A stretch of 42,475 bases of DNA from Bacillota bacterium. Lineage in GTDB: Bacteria; Bacillota; Clostridia; Christensenellales; DTU072. The number at the start of each line of letters is the position of its first letter. The first letter of the stretch is position 1. Below, piece after piece: positions 33,221 through 41,265 of this stretch. The stretch is from the NCBI GenBank assembly GCA_009781445.1, contig WQYD01000007.1:1-42475 (forward strand), in the 5' to 3' direction. The notes beneath the pieces were generated by a model that had not been told where the DNA came from, made no database searches, and worked only from the letters and a program-made list of their open reading frames with translations. Position numbers and translations under genes: made by a program.

Positions 33221-34285
33221 ATGCACACATACAGAACCTCAGATAAATCGCGAATCCCCTATAAAGAAGGCAAGTTCTTCAGTTCTTCGGACTGGCTTTT
33301 TAGAGACGCCAAATTCTTCGCGCCCGCGATAACGGAAAAAGACGCGCTTGAATTTTTCAAAGAAAGGATTTCCACGCGCAAGTTTTATGACGAAAAATTT
33401 ATAAAGCACTGTTGCCAAAAGGATAGGTACGGCGAAATAATTAACATTAAACTTGTGCTGTTTCCTTTAATAGTGCATAAAACCCCAAGAAAAATCACCA
33501 TTGAAGAACACCATTCCTTTTTGCCCGAAATTGATTTCACAAGCGGAAAAAACCCCATTGCGGAAGAGGACGCAAGTTCGTACACGCTTTATGACGCGGA
33601 ATATGTGGAAAAATATATCCATTGCGTGAAAAAGGGCGAAGACAGCGAAGATATTGAAGAAAATTCAGAGGACACCGAACTTAGCAGTAAAGCAAAACTT
33701 GATTACGAAGTAATCTTTATGCCGTTCTATGTCATCCGCACTGAGTACGATAACGAAACTTACACAAGTTTTATTAACGCGGAAGATTGGTCTTTCGTGA
33801 TAGACGGCGCGCTTCCCCCCCAAGTCGCGCTTGCAATTAAGAACAACGGGCTTGAGAGGTTGCAATCGTACACGCTTTGGAGTTTGCTTGCGCTTCTTTT
33901 GGGCGTTGTAACAAGCCTTGTGGCTTTACCGCCGTACATTGTTAAGTGGCAACAAGTGGTTGCCTTGTCGCGCCAAACAAGTTTCTATAAACTTGAATTA
34001 TTCTGCACCATTATGCCCATTTTGCTTGTGGGGCTTTATGTGGGTGCTGTAGCCATAATTCACAGGAAAACTAACAGGACATTTAACCCCTTGCCTAATA
34101 TTGACAAGGAATTTACGGTGGCGGTTGCCTCAAACAAGGCTATTAAATTTACGCGCGTAAAAGGCCCCGGAAATGTAGCCCCAATTTCACTCTTGCTTAT
34201 TTCTGCACTTATATTCGCCGCGCTTGTGTTCACCTTTATTTACGGAATCGCCCCAAGGGTAACCGTGTACTTCCCTCAGAACTAA
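33221..34285 (+). CDS. Unrecognised membrane protein with three C-terminal helices
   Basis: A 354-residue protein I do not recognise. Residues 1-215 are soluble and mixed, with an acidic stretch near 140-154 (EDSEDIEENSEDTE). Three hydrophobic helices lie at ~219-240, 257-280 and 320-344. It lacks a signal peptide, so the large N-terminal part is probably cytoplasmic. It lies 58 bases after the CtpE-like ATPase with a small GGGC-TTAT-GCCC hairpin between, and a terminator follows, so the two are likely one transcription unit. A regulatory or accessory role for the ATPase is possible but unsupported by any motif. There is no Shine-Dalgarno sequence. Confidence 0.7.
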   Translation: MHTYRTSDKSRIPYKEGKFFSSSDWLFRDAKFFAPAITEKDALEFFKERISTRKFYDEKFIKHCCQKDRYGEIINIKLVLFPLIVHKTPRKITIEEHHSFLPEIDFTSGKNPIAEEDASSYTLYDAEYVEKYIHCVKKGEDSEDIEENSEDTELSSKAKLDYEVIFMPFYVIRTEYDNETYTSFINAEDWSFVIDGALPPQVALAIKNNGLERLQSYTLWSLLALLLGVVTSLVALPPYIVKWQQVVALSRQTSFYKLELFCTIMPILLVGLYVGAVAIIHRKTNRTFNPLPNIDKEFTVAVASNKAIKFTRVKGPGNVAPISLLLISALIFAALVFTFIYGIAPRVTVYFPQN

Positions 34286-34322
34286 ACCAAACCCAAGCAA
34301 AACCAAACAAAACACACAAACA

Positions 34323-34350
34323 AAAACCCTGCGCTATTACGCAGGGTTTT
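34323..34350 (+). terminator. Intrinsic terminator after the ATPase unit
   Basis: Perfect 11-bp stem AAAACCCTGCG / CGCAGGGTTTT with a 6-base loop, 38 bases after the stop. The complementary strand also ends in T-runs, so it could work in both directions. Confidence 0.85.
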
Positions 34351-34467
34351 GTGGAAACTCTAAACTTAGCGGTAAGGAAAATCGCACTTTTCCGCACTGC
34401 CCCTTAAGGCTTTAAGACGCTGTGTGGCGAAAAAGCCCGAAAAGGGGTGAATTTCGCTTTAGCGAAA

Positions 34468-34507
34468 GAGGGGAAAATCGGCGAGTATCACGAGTATTTT
34501 TCCCCTC
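34468..34507. repeat. 10-bp inverted repeat in a non-coding gap
   Basis: GAGGGGAAAA (34468-34477) and TTTTCCCCTC (34498-34507) with a 20-base loop that contains CGAGTAT twice. A smaller hairpin TTTCGC-TTTA-GCGAAA lies just before it. No gene is apparent in 34351-34549. It could be a 3' hairpin of the dhaL transcript or the relic of a small element. Confidence 0.5.
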
Positions 34508-34549
34508 AGCAGAGGAAAAGAAAACTTTTAGGTTTTATTTTACTCTGAA

Positions 34550-35197
34550 TTAAAGTGAATTTACTATCTCTGTGAAGATAACGCCAAGCCCGTGTGCGCC
34601 TGCATCGGGATATCCGATTGATCTTTCGCCCACTGTGCCTGCTCTGCCCATTCTTGCGGCGATAAGTTTTGTGGCTTCTGCGCCTGCCACTGCCGCTTCG
34701 GCGGATTTCTTCATTGCGGGAAGTAGTGCCTCACCTGCTTTCGCGCTTGCGGAAAGGCTGTCTGCCGCTGGCACAAGTGCGTCAATAAGCGTTTTGTCGC
34801 CCACAACCGCACCGCGTCCGAAACTTCTTTCGCCTGTTTTTTGAATGCCCACAACCGCCGCTTGCATAATTTCTGCTAAGCCGTCTACGCCGATTTCTTC
34901 AGCATCGCCTGCCGCTTTCGCGCCTGCACGGAAAGCACTTCCCCAAATAGGGCCTGATGCGCCACCGCAGTATTCCATAATAATCATGGAACAGGATTTT
35001 AAAAACGCACCGATATTGTCTGTTTCAAGTTCAGCCCATTCTTTCTTAAGCTGACGGAAACCTTTTGCAATAGACATTCCGAAATCGCCGTCCCCTGCTG
35101 CGCTGTCAAGTTCGCAAAACGGAACTTCGTTTGCAATAATAATATCGCTCATTTTTGCTATGATATCAATCATGCCTTGGGTTGTAATTTTATTCAT
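34550..35197 (-). CDS. dhaL: DhaL-type dihydroxyacetone kinase ADP-binding subunit (orphan)
   Basis: A 215-residue protein of the DhaL domain family. The motif 'LDSAAGDGDFG' (D31, D36, D38) supplies the metal and nucleotide ligands. 'CGGASGPIWGSAFRAG' and 'GAVVGDKTLIDALVPA' are further signatures, and 'RMGRAGTVGERSIGYPDAGAHGLG' closes the site. In PTS-linked systems DhaL phosphorylates dihydroxyacetone bound to DhaK, with DhaM restoring the nucleotide. No dhaK or dhaM is next to it here, so it may act with distant partners or on another substrate. It has a very good promoter (35238-35266) and an AAGGAG ribosome binding site. The length is normal. Confidence 0.93.
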   Translation of the reverse strand: MNKITTQGMIDIIAKMSDIIIANEVPFCELDSAAGDGDFGMSIAKGFRQLKKEWAELETDNIGAFLKSCSMIIMEYCGGASGPIWGSAFRAGAKAAGDAEEIGVDGLAEIMQAAVVGIQKTGERSFGRGAVVGDKTLIDALVPAADSLSASAKAGEALLPAMKKSAEAAVAGAEATKLIAARMGRAGTVGERSIGYPDAGAHGLGVIFTEIVNSL

Positions 35198-35237
35198 TTT
35201 ATTCTCCTTATTAACTTGAAAATTTTAATATGATTAA

Positions 35238-35266
35238 ATTATACTGCATTTTACAGTTTTTGGCAA
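35238..35266 (-). promoter_or_regulatory. Promoter of dhaL
   Basis: On the minus strand: TTGCCA (35261-35266), 17 bases, TATAAT (35238-35243). The predicted start is near 35231, about 34 bases before the ATG. Confidence 0.85.
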
Positions 35267-35290
35267 TAGTTATTTATAATTCAGCACCAC

Positions 35291-35325
35291 AAAAAAACCG
35301 CAAGAGTTTCCTCTTGCGGTTTTTA
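35291..35325 (-). terminator. Intrinsic terminator of tuf
   Basis: Stem AAAACCGCAAGAG / CTCTTGCGGTTTT with a 4-base loop, followed on the minus strand by seven T, about 20 bases after the tuf stop codon. Confidence 0.92.
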
Positions 35326-35342
35326 TTTAAAGTAAAAGTTAA

Positions 35343-36548
35343 TTAAGCAGGAAGGATTTCGGAAACAACGCCCGAACCAACTGTTCTGCCACCTTCACGG
35401 ATAGCAAAGCGTAAGCCTTTTTCAATCGCGATAGGGGTGATAAGGGTGATTTCCATTTTAATGTTATCCCCCGGCATAACCATTTCAACGCCGTCAGGTA
35501 GCTTAATGTTACCAGTAACATCGGTGGTTCTGAAATAGAATTGAGGACGGTATCCGTTAAAGAACGGTGTGTGGCGTCCGCCTTCACTTGCTGTTAGAAC
35601 ATAAACTTCGCTGTTGAAGTGTGTGTGGGGAAGAATTGAACCGGGTTTGCAAAGAACTTGTCCTCTTTCAATATCTTTTCTATCAATACCGCGAAGTAGT
35701 AAGCCTACATTGTCGCCTGCGATAGCTGAATCAAGAAGTTTTCTGAACATTTCAACACCTGTAACGGTTGTTTCAACTGTCTTTCTGATACCAACGATTT
35801 GAACCTTATCTTGAACCTTAATTGTTCCTCTTTCTACTCTGCCTGTGGCAACCGTGCCACGGCCAGTGATTGTGAACACATCTTCTACAGGCATAAGGAA
35901 GGGCTTATCTGTTTCGCGTTCGGGATCGGGAATAAAGCTGTCTACAGCGGCGAGAAGTTCGCGAATGCAATCACAATCTTTGCCTGCTGCGTTGCCCGAA
36001 GTGGCGGCTTCCATAGCTTTAAGGGCAGAGCCTTTGATAATAGGTGTGTCGTCCCCGGGGAAGTTGTAAGTATTTAAAAGATCACGGATTTCCATTTCCA
36101 CAAGTTCAAGAAGTTCAGGATCGTCTACTTGATCAACCTTGTTCATGAAAACAACAATGTGGGGAACACCAACTTGGCGGGCAAGAAGGATATGTTCACG
36201 CGTTTGGGGCATAGGACCGTCTGTTGATGCAACAACGAGGATAGCACCGTCCATTTGCGCAGCACCTGTGATCATGTTTTTAACATAGTCCGCGTGTCCG
36301 GGGCAGTCCACATGGGCGTAGTGCCTTTTGTCTGTTTGATATTCCACATGCGATGTATTGATTGTGATACCTCTTGCCTTTTCCTCTGGCGCTTTATCAA
36401 TATCTTCATACTTCATAACCGCTGCGTTATTAGATGCGGCTGATACCATTGTGATAGCCGCTGTTAGCGTAGTCTTACCATGGTCAACGTGACCGATAGT
36501 GCCTACATTAACATGAGTTTTGTTTCTTTCAAATTTGGATTTTGCCAT
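35343..36548 (-). CDS. tuf: Translation elongation factor Tu
   Basis: EF-Tu delivers aminoacyl-tRNA to the ribosome. From [18 protein letters not shown] is at residues 19-26, followed by the effector-loop threonine region '[15 protein letters not shown]', '[12 protein letters not shown]' and '[10 protein letters not shown]'. The C-terminal domains end '[14 protein letters not shown]'. The length is 401 residues, a few longer than usual because of a short Ala/Gly/Asp insertion with a DCDC stretch near residue 190. The start at 36548 is set by a GGAGG six bases upstream; an earlier in-frame ATG eight codons before it has no such site. It has its own consensus promoter and terminator, so it is transcribed apart from fusA as well as possibly with it. 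Confidence 0.98.
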   Translation of the reverse strand: MAKSKFERNKTHVNVGTIGHVDHGKTTLTAAITMVSAASNNAAVMKYEDIDKAPEEKARGITINTSHVEYQTDKRHYAHVDCPGHADYVKNMITGAAQMDGAILVVASTDGPMPQTREHILLARQVGVPHIVVFMNKVDQVDDPELLELVEMEIRDLLNTYNFPGDDTPIIKGSALKAMEAATSGNAAGKDCDCIRELLAAVDSFIPDPERETDKPFLMPVEDVFTITGRGTVATGRVERGTIKVQDKVQIVGIRKTVETTVTGVEMFRKLLDSAIAGDNVGLLLRGIDRKDIERGQVLCKPGSILPHTHFNSEVYVLTASEGGRHTPFFNGYRPQFYFRTTDVTGNIKLPDGVEMVMPGDNIKMEITLITPIAIEKGLRFAIREGGRTVGSGVVSEILPA

Positions 36549-36589
36549 TTTAAGCCTCCGATTTATAATCAATTATGTTATTCTTCTCA

Positions 36590-36618
36590 ATTATATCCAA
36601 ATGTTTAACTAATGTCAA
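36590..36618 (-). promoter_or_regulatory. Consensus promoter of tuf
   Basis: On the minus strand: TTGACA (36613-36618), 17 bases, TATAAT (36590-36595), a perfect sigma-A match. The start of transcription is expected near 36583, 35 bases before the ATG. Confidence 0.92.
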
Positions 36619-36628
36619 ACAATTTTTC

Positions 36629-36725
36629 ATAATTCAGAATTAAGAATTCAGAATGCAGAATTGCGGATTTATTTATAATGAGATTTAGAATCCTTCATGT
36701 TTCTCGTTTATCGTTTCTCGTTTCA
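36629..36725. repeat. Composite heptamer repeat between fusA and tuf
   Basis: TTCAGAA, TTAAGAA, TTCAGAA, TGCAGAA units (36632-36660), linker (36662-36695), then TTTCTCG-type units (36698-36725). The last unit overlaps the fusA stop codon TGA (36723-36725). Confidence 0.9.
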
Positions 36726-38780
36726 CTTCTTTCCTGTTAACTTCTCAAGTTCCGCCTTTGGCACTTCGCAATATCTATCTAACTGCATTGCGTATGTTCC
36801 ACGCCCTTGCGTTCCGCTTCTTAGCACATTGGCGTAGCCGAACATTTCGGATAGGGGTACATTTGCCTGCACGATTTTTAGCTTGCCTTTTTCTTCAAGG
36901 GCTTTAATTGAACCGCGCCTTGAATGCAGTGTGCCAAGGACTTCGCCAAGGTAATCCTCAGGTGCGGAAACTTCCACAGCCATTAGCGGTTCTAAAATTG
37001 TGGGGTTTGCCTTTGACGCGGCGTCCTTAAGTGCCATTGAACCCGCGATTCGGAATGCCATTTCGGAAGAGTCTACTTCGTGGTAGCTTCCGTCTATAAG
37101 CCTTACCTTAATATCCACAAGTTCGTAACCTGCCAAGATTCCTGCTTTTGAAGCCTCTTTGATTCCTTCTTCCACAGGCTTAATGTATTCCTTGGGAACA
37201 GAACCACCCACAGTTTCGTCTATAAACTCAAAGCCTAAGCCCGGTTCGTTAGGGGATAGGATAATTTGGCAATGTCCGTACTGCCCTTTGCCACCGCTTT
37301 GGCGGATATATTTGCCTTCGCCCTTGGCTTCTTTCTTAATCGTTTCGCGGTACGCAACTTGGGGCTTGCCCACATTTGCTTCCACCTTAAATTCCCTTAA
37401 AAGCCTATCCACGATAATTTCAAGGTGAAGTTCCCCCATTCCTGCAATAATGGTTTGCCCCGTTTCTCTATCGGTATAGGTTCTGAAAGTGGGATCTTCC
37501 TCAGATAGCTTTGAAAGCGCGATACCCATTTTTTCCTGCCCAAGTTTGGTTTTAGGTTCAATAGCAACCATGATAACAGGATCGGGAAATTCCATTTTTT
37601 CAAGGATAACAGGATTTTGAATATCACAAAGAGTATCACCTGTGGTAACATCTTTTAAGCCCACAAGCGCGATAATATCCCCCGTTGCCGCTTCGTCAAT
37701 TTCGGTTCTTGCATTTGCGTGCATTCTCAAAATTCTGCCTATTCTTTCTTTTTTATCCTTAGTGCTGTTCAAAAGCATTGTGCCTGACTTTAGCACACCG
37801 CTGTAAATTCTGAAGAATGCCAATTTTCCCACGAAAGGATCAACCATGATTTTAAATGCCAAACCCGATAGGGGGGCGGAATCGGAAGAAATCCTCTCAA
37901 TTTCCTTATCGCGGTATTTTCCTTTAATATTGGGAACATCAAGGGGGGAAGGAAGAAGATCAATAATCATATCCAAAAGTTTTTGCACACCCTTATTCCT
38001 ATAAGAACTGCCACAAAGAACAGGCACGATTTTCATAGAAACAGTCGCCTTACGCAAAACCTTAAGCATTTCTTCGGGCGTAAAGTCCTCACCCGCATAC
38101 CATTTTTCCATGAGTTCGTCATCACAATCCGCGCAGGTTTCAATTATCGCGGTGCGGGCTTCTTCCGCAACTTTTTTAAATTCCGCGGGGATTTCCACAA
38201 CCTCAGTTTTAACCCCAAGATCATCCTTATATATAACCGCGTTATTTTGCACAAGATCAATGATTCCTTTAAAGGTATCTTCTTTTCCGATAGGAAGAAC
38301 GATAGGCAAAGGATTTGTGCCAAGCCTATCTCTCATGGATTTTATAACGCCGAAGAAATCCGCACCGTTAATATCCATTTTGTTAACAAACGCTATGCGC
38401 GGAACGCCGTACTTTTCAGCCTGACGCCACACGGTTTCGGATTGCGGTTCCACACCGCCTTTTGCGCAGAATAGGGCAACCGTTCCGTCAAGAACCCTCA
38501 AACTTCTTTCCACTTCCACAGTGAAATCCACATGCCCAGGGGTATCTATAAGGTTAATGGTATGATCGCGCCAAGAAGTGGTGGTGGCGGCAGACACTAT
38601 CGTTATGCCCCTTTCCTGTTCTTGCGCCATCCAATCCATTGTTGCGTTGCCTTCATGCACTTCGCCCAAACGGTGGCTTTTACCTGTGTAAAAAAGTATG
38701 CGTTCCGAAGTAGTCGTCTTGCCTGCGTCAATGTGCGCCATTATGCCTATGTTTCTAATTTTTGTTATATCTCTTTTCAT
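36723..38780 (-). CDS. fusA: Translation elongation factor G
   Basis: EF-G drives translocation. The G1 motif AHIDAGKTT is at residues 15-23, followed by '[14 protein letters not shown]', '[24 protein letters not shown]' and '[14 protein letters not shown]'. Domain IV has '[14 protein letters not shown]' and domain V ends '[24 protein letters not shown]'. The length is 685 residues, all five domains present. The TGA stop lies inside a heptamer repeat. The ATG has no Shine-Dalgarno sequence, and a composite repeat plus the rpsG terminator lie upstream, so the usual tight str-operon linkage to rpsG is broken here. How fusA is expressed at the level of the other factors is not evident. Confidence 0.98.
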   Translation of the reverse strand: MKRDITKIRNIGIMAHIDAGKTTTSERILFYTGKSHRLGEVHEGNATMDWMAQEQERGITIVSAATTTSWRDHTINLIDTPGHVDFTVEVERSLRVLDGTVALFCAKGGVEPQSETVWRQAEKYGVPRIAFVNKMDINGADFFGVIKSMRDRLGTNPLPIVLPIGKEDTFKGIIDLVQNNAVIYKDDLGVKTEVVEIPAEFKKVAEEARTAIIETCADCDDELMEKWYAGEDFTPEEMLKVLRKATVSMKIVPVLCGSSYRNKGVQKLLDMIIDLLPSPLDVPNIKGKYRDKEIERISSDSAPLSGLAFKIMVDPFVGKLAFFRIYSGVLKSGTMLLNSTKDKKERIGRILRMHANARTEIDEAATGDIIALVGLKDVTTGDTLCDIQNPVILEKMEFPDPVIMVAIEPKTKLGQEKMGIALSKLSEEDPTFRTYTDRETGQTIIAGMGELHLEIIVDRLLREFKVEANVGKPQVAYRETIKKEAKGEGKYIRQSGGKGQYGHCQIILSPNEPGLGFEFIDETVGGSVPKEYIKPVEEGIKEASKAGILAGYELVDIKVRLIDGSYHEVDSSEMAFRIAGSMALKDAASKANPTILEPLMAVEVSAPEDYLGEVLGTLHSRRGSIKALEEKGKLKIVQANVPLSEMFGYANVLRSGTQGRGTYAMQLDRYCEVPKAELEKLTGKK

Positions 38781-38790
38781 AGTTATTTTT

Positions 38791-38890
38791 AATTAAGAAT
38801 TCAGAATTCAGAATGCAGAATTGTGGATTAATTATATAATGATATTTAGATTCCAACCCTGCAACCTGCACCCTGCAACCTGCAACCTAA
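38791..38890. repeat. Composite heptamer repeat upstream of fusA
   Basis: TTAAGAA, TTCAGAA x2, TGCAGAA (38793-38820), linker (38821-38855), then CCCTGCA/ACCTGCA x4 (38857-38888). It lies between the rpsG terminator and the fusA start. Confidence 0.9.
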
Positions 38891-38901
38891 ACTGCGTTAA
38901 A

Positions 38902-38925
38902 AAAACGGCATTCGCACGCCGTTTT
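38902..38925 (-). terminator. Intrinsic terminator after rpsG
   Basis: Stem AAAACGGC / GCCGTTTT with an 8-base loop, followed on the minus strand by a run of T. It sits 27 bases after the rpsG stop and separates rpsL-rpsG from fusA. Confidence 0.88.
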
Positions 38926-38951
38926 CTAAATTTGGTTTCAAATTTATTAGC

Positions 38952-39422
38952 TTACCAACGGAAATGCGCGAAAGCCTTATTTGCCTCTGCCATGCGGTGT
39001 ACATCCTCTTTTTTCTTGAATGCACCGCCAGCATTATTAAATGCGTCAAGAATCTCGCCTGCAAGCCTTTCCTTCATAGTTCTTTCACTTCTCTTTCTTG
39101 CGTACATAACAAGCCAACGGATTCCAAGGGTTTGGCGTCTATCAGGCCTGATTTCAATAGGAACTTGGTAGTTAGAACCGCCCACGCGCCTTGCTTTTAC
39201 TTCCACGGCAGGCATAATATTGTCAAGTGCCTTAAAGAAAACATTATTAGGCTCTTGGTTTAGCTTTTTTTGAATGATTTCAAACGCATCGTAAACGATT
39301 CCTTGTGCTACTCCGCGTTCGCCGTCCCACATAATTTGGTTAATAAGCTTAGTTATAACCTTGGAATTATACATAGGATCAGGCAAAACATCTCTTTTGG
39401 GGACGCCACTTCTTCTTGGCAT
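38952..39422 (-). CDS. rpsG: 30S ribosomal protein S7
   Basis: S7 nucleates assembly of the head of the 30S subunit and contacts the E-site tRNA. The sequence starts [21 protein letters not shown], the family norm, and contains '[25 protein letters not shown]', '[33 protein letters not shown]' and ends '[13 protein letters not shown]'. The length is 156 residues, as usual. An AAGGAG ribosome binding site precedes the ATG and rpsL ends 73 bases upstream. Confidence 0.99.
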   Translation of the reverse strand: MPRRSGVPKRDVLPDPMYNSKVITKLINQIMWDGERGVAQGIVYDAFEIIQKKLNQEPNNVFFKALDNIMPAVEVKARRVGGSNYQVPIEIRPDRRQTLGIRWLVMYARKRSERTMKERLAGEILDAFNNAGGAFKKKEDVHRMAEANKAFAHFRW

Positions 39423-39495
39423 TTCTATATCTCCTTGAACTTAATTGATTATTCTTAGTTTACTTTACGCTATTGATAGCGTTAAGTTTTATTTG

Positions 39496-39867
39496 TTACT
39501 TAGGTTTCTTCGCACCGTATTTTGAACGGGATTGCTTTCTCTTTGCCACGCCTGCGGTATCAAGCGCGCCTCTTATTATATGGTAACGCACGCCCGGTAA
39601 ATCACGAACCCTGCCACCTCTGATAAGAACCACGCTGTGTTCTTGCAGGTTATGCCCGATTCCGGGAATATAAATTGTGCCTTCCATGCCGTTAACTATT
39701 CTCACCCTTGCAATTTTACGCACGGCGGAATTGGGCTTTTTAGGTGTGGTAGTAGTAACCAGCAGGCAAACGCCCCTTTTTTGAGGGCAACTTTGCATGA
39801 TAGGCGTCATTGTTTTTTTAGTACGGCGTTCTCTGCCGTCCCTTACTAATTGGCTAACAGTGGGCAT
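39496..39867 (-). CDS. rpsL: 30S ribosomal protein S12 with Arg88
   Basis: S12 lies at the decoding centre. The protein has 123 residues and the conserved blocks 'CPQKRGVC', '[18 protein letters not shown]', '[20 protein letters not shown]' and '[21 protein letters not shown]'. Lys43 is kept, but the usual lysine in 'GGRVKDLPG' is arginine (residue 88, codon CGT at 39604-39606). The K88R change is a known streptomycin-resistance substitution in other bacteria. Gly63 replaces the usual valine in 'NGxEVT'. An AAGGAG ribosome binding site precedes the ATG. It is first in the rpsL-rpsG pair. Confidence 0.99.
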   Translation of the reverse strand: MPTVSQLVRDGRERRTKKTMTPIMQSCPQKRGVCLLVTTTTPKKPNSAVRKIARVRIVNGMEGTIYIPGIGHNLQEHSVVLIRGGRVRDLPGVRYHIIRGALDTAGVAKRKQSRSKYGAKKPK

Positions 39868-40231
39868 TATTTATCTCCTTAGAGTGCTTTTAGCTTTACG
39901 CTATATTGTTTTAAGGAAACAATGAACAAATACATTAAATGATAACGAAATATTTACGAGGTAAAAATCAGCTAAATACGCGCAGGCTATATTGGAATAT
40001 TGCCAAGTGGGTTTAGCGGTTTTGAACCGTAAATATGAAGTTAGCGTTAATAGTGCATGGGTTATTGTTGTCCTGTTTATACTGTTTTGTTTTTATATGG
40101 TTATCGCGCCCGCGGAAATTCTTTTTTGCTATATTTTGTTTGACTTCCAATTCATGTATGCCTATACACTCATTTGCAGTCAATTCAAAATCTATCTAAA
40201 AAATCTCTTTCCGCCATGCACGAGTATTTAT
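39868..40231 (-). promoter_or_regulatory. 364-base leader region of rpsL-rpsG with hairpins, no gene
   Basis: No protein gene is convincing here. On the minus strand a weak promoter TTGACT-17-CATACA (40155-40183) could start a leader of about 280 bases. Small hairpins occur at 40017-40029 (CGGTT / AACCG) and at 39905-39923 (ATTGTTT / AAACAAT), close to the rpsL ribosome binding site. An inverted repeat TTGGAATATTGCCAA is at 39992-40006. These could serve feedback control of ribosomal protein synthesis. This is inferred from position only. Confidence 0.4.
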
Positions 40232-40492
40232 TCATTGGTTCCTTAAGAATCCTACTGCGGAACACGGTTTTTCAATATTGATTTCCGCGCCGAGTTCAGT
40301 TCTGCTTTCGCAGGTGATTATTGGTACATTATTTGCTGAGGCAAGCTGTAGTAGCTGGCGTTTGATTTCGGCGTCAGTATCGTCTGCGATTAACACGAGG
40401 CTTATCGCGCCTTTGCGAATCCCGCGGGAAACCTGCCTTATGCCTGCAACTTTATTGCCTTCAAGCATTTTTTTAATGTTTAAATCAAGCAT
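40232..40492 (-). CDS. L7Ae-family K-turn-binding ribosomal protein (YbxF-like)
   Basis: An 86-residue L7Ae/L30e/S12e/Gadd45 family protein. 'VAGIRQVSRGIRKGAISLVLIADDTDAEIKRQLLQLASANNVPIITC' is the typical core and 'NIEKPCSAVGFL' the end. In Bacillus the homologue YbxF binds kink-turn RNA and is encoded just before rpsL, as here, which supports the assignment. The gene has a strong promoter (40524-40552) and a hairpin at the 5' end of its mRNA. No Shine-Dalgarno sequence is visible before the ATG. Confidence 0.9.
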   Translation of the reverse strand: MLDLNIKKMLEGNKVAGIRQVSRGIRKGAISLVLIADDTDAEIKRQLLQLASANNVPIITCESRTELGAEINIEKPCSAVGFLRNQ

Positions 40493-40499
40493 AATATTC

Positions 40500-40552
40500 G
40501 CCTATGTTAAAATAGGCTTTGATATTATACCAAGCACAAACCTTGAATGCAA
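40500..40552 (-). promoter_or_regulatory. Promoter and 5' hairpin of the L7Ae-like gene
   Basis: On the minus strand: TTGCAT (40547-40552), 17 bases, TATAAT (40524-40529). The predicted start of transcription (~40517) is the first base of a perfect 6-bp hairpin GCCTAT-TTTAAC-ATAGGC (40500-40517), which ends 7 bases before the ATG. Confidence 0.75.
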
Positions 40553-40587
40553 CAAAATTAAGCGGATATTTTACTAATTTTCGCGGT

Positions 40588-41208
40588 TTAATCCGCCTTT
40601 TTTTCAAGAACAACCAAAACGCAACCGCTTTTAACTTCCACAACCGCCGTTTTATTTAAAAACTCATTGCTTACCCCCACGGGATTACTGCTTGAAAGCA
40701 AAAAATTATCAAGCGGATACTTAAAGCCCGTGAGCGTTACGGTTGCGCTTTCGCTAAGCGAAAACACAGATACAAAAGTAAAGTTATCATTTTTAACAGT
40801 TAAAGCCTTACCGCAAACCGCCGTAAGAGAAGTATCTTTTGAAATTATTTCACCGTGGTAGCCGTTTTCGGCAAGATATTTAAGCGTTTGGATATTTGCC
40901 ACCGTGTGCGAAAGCCTGCCCCCAAGCGCGCAAAAAAGTTTAAAATTCTTATATCCTCTCTTTAACCCTAATTTAACGGCGGAAAGCGTGTCCGTTTCGT
41001 CTTTTTCGCGGTTAAGCCTGATTACTTCTTTGCCACTTGGTTCTTGGCTAATTGAATCAAAATCACCGATTACCAAATCGGGAACAAGCCCGAAATCACA
41101 AAGATAATCCGCACCCTTATCAACCGCAATCAAAAAATCCCCCGCGCCCCTTTCAAACGCAGTTAAATCCCTCTTCCCCCCGCACACAAGAATACAAAAC
41201 TTTTCCAT
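40588..41208 (-). CDS. thiN: Thiamine pyrophosphokinase
   Basis: This enzyme makes thiamine pyrophosphate from thiamine and ATP. Motifs are 'AVDKGADYLCDFGLVPDLVIGDFDS' near the N-terminus, 'REKDETDTLSAVKLGLKRGYKN', 'LGGRLSHTVANIQTL' and a beta-rich C-terminal domain. The length is 206 residues from MEKFCIL. A GTG two codons earlier also fits, but the ATG at 41206-41208 is where a transcript from the extended -10 promoter at 41215-41223 should start, making a leaderless mRNA. Upstream lies a terminator and a likely small RNA. No thiamine riboswitch was found. Confidence 0.93.
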   Translation of the reverse strand: MEKFCILVCGGKRDLTAFERGAGDFLIAVDKGADYLCDFGLVPDLVIGDFDSISQEPSGKEVIRLNREKDETDTLSAVKLGLKRGYKNFKLFCALGGRLSHTVANIQTLKYLAENGYHGEIISKDTSLTAVCGKALTVKNDNFTFVSVFSLSESATVTLTGFKYPLDNFLLSSSNPVGVSNEFLNKTAVVEVKSGCVLVVLEKKAD

Positions 41209-41214
41209 ACACAC

Positions 41215-41223
41215 ATTATAGCA
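41215..41223 (-). promoter_or_regulatory. Extended -10 promoter of thiN
   Basis: TGCTATAAT on the minus strand (41215-41223), with no good -35 box. Six bases separate the -10 from the ATG of thiN, so the predicted start of transcription falls on or next to the A of the ATG. Confidence 0.55.
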
Positions 41224-41230
41224 CGCATAA

Positions 41231-41265
41231 CAAAAAAAGAACCCCTTTCGGGATTCTTTTTTTAC
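41231..41265 (-). terminator. Intrinsic terminator of the small RNA upstream of thiN
   Basis: On the minus strand, AAAAAAGAA plus CCC pairs with GGG plus TTCTTTTTT (one mismatch) around loop GAAA, ending in seven T. It sits about 25 bases before thiN. Confidence 0.85.

Noticed and set aside
39992-40246. 84-residue hydrophobic reading frame on the + strand
   Set aside because: It overlaps the 3' end of the L7Ae-like gene, has no ribosome binding site or recognisable pattern, and lies in the leader of rpsL on the opposite strand.
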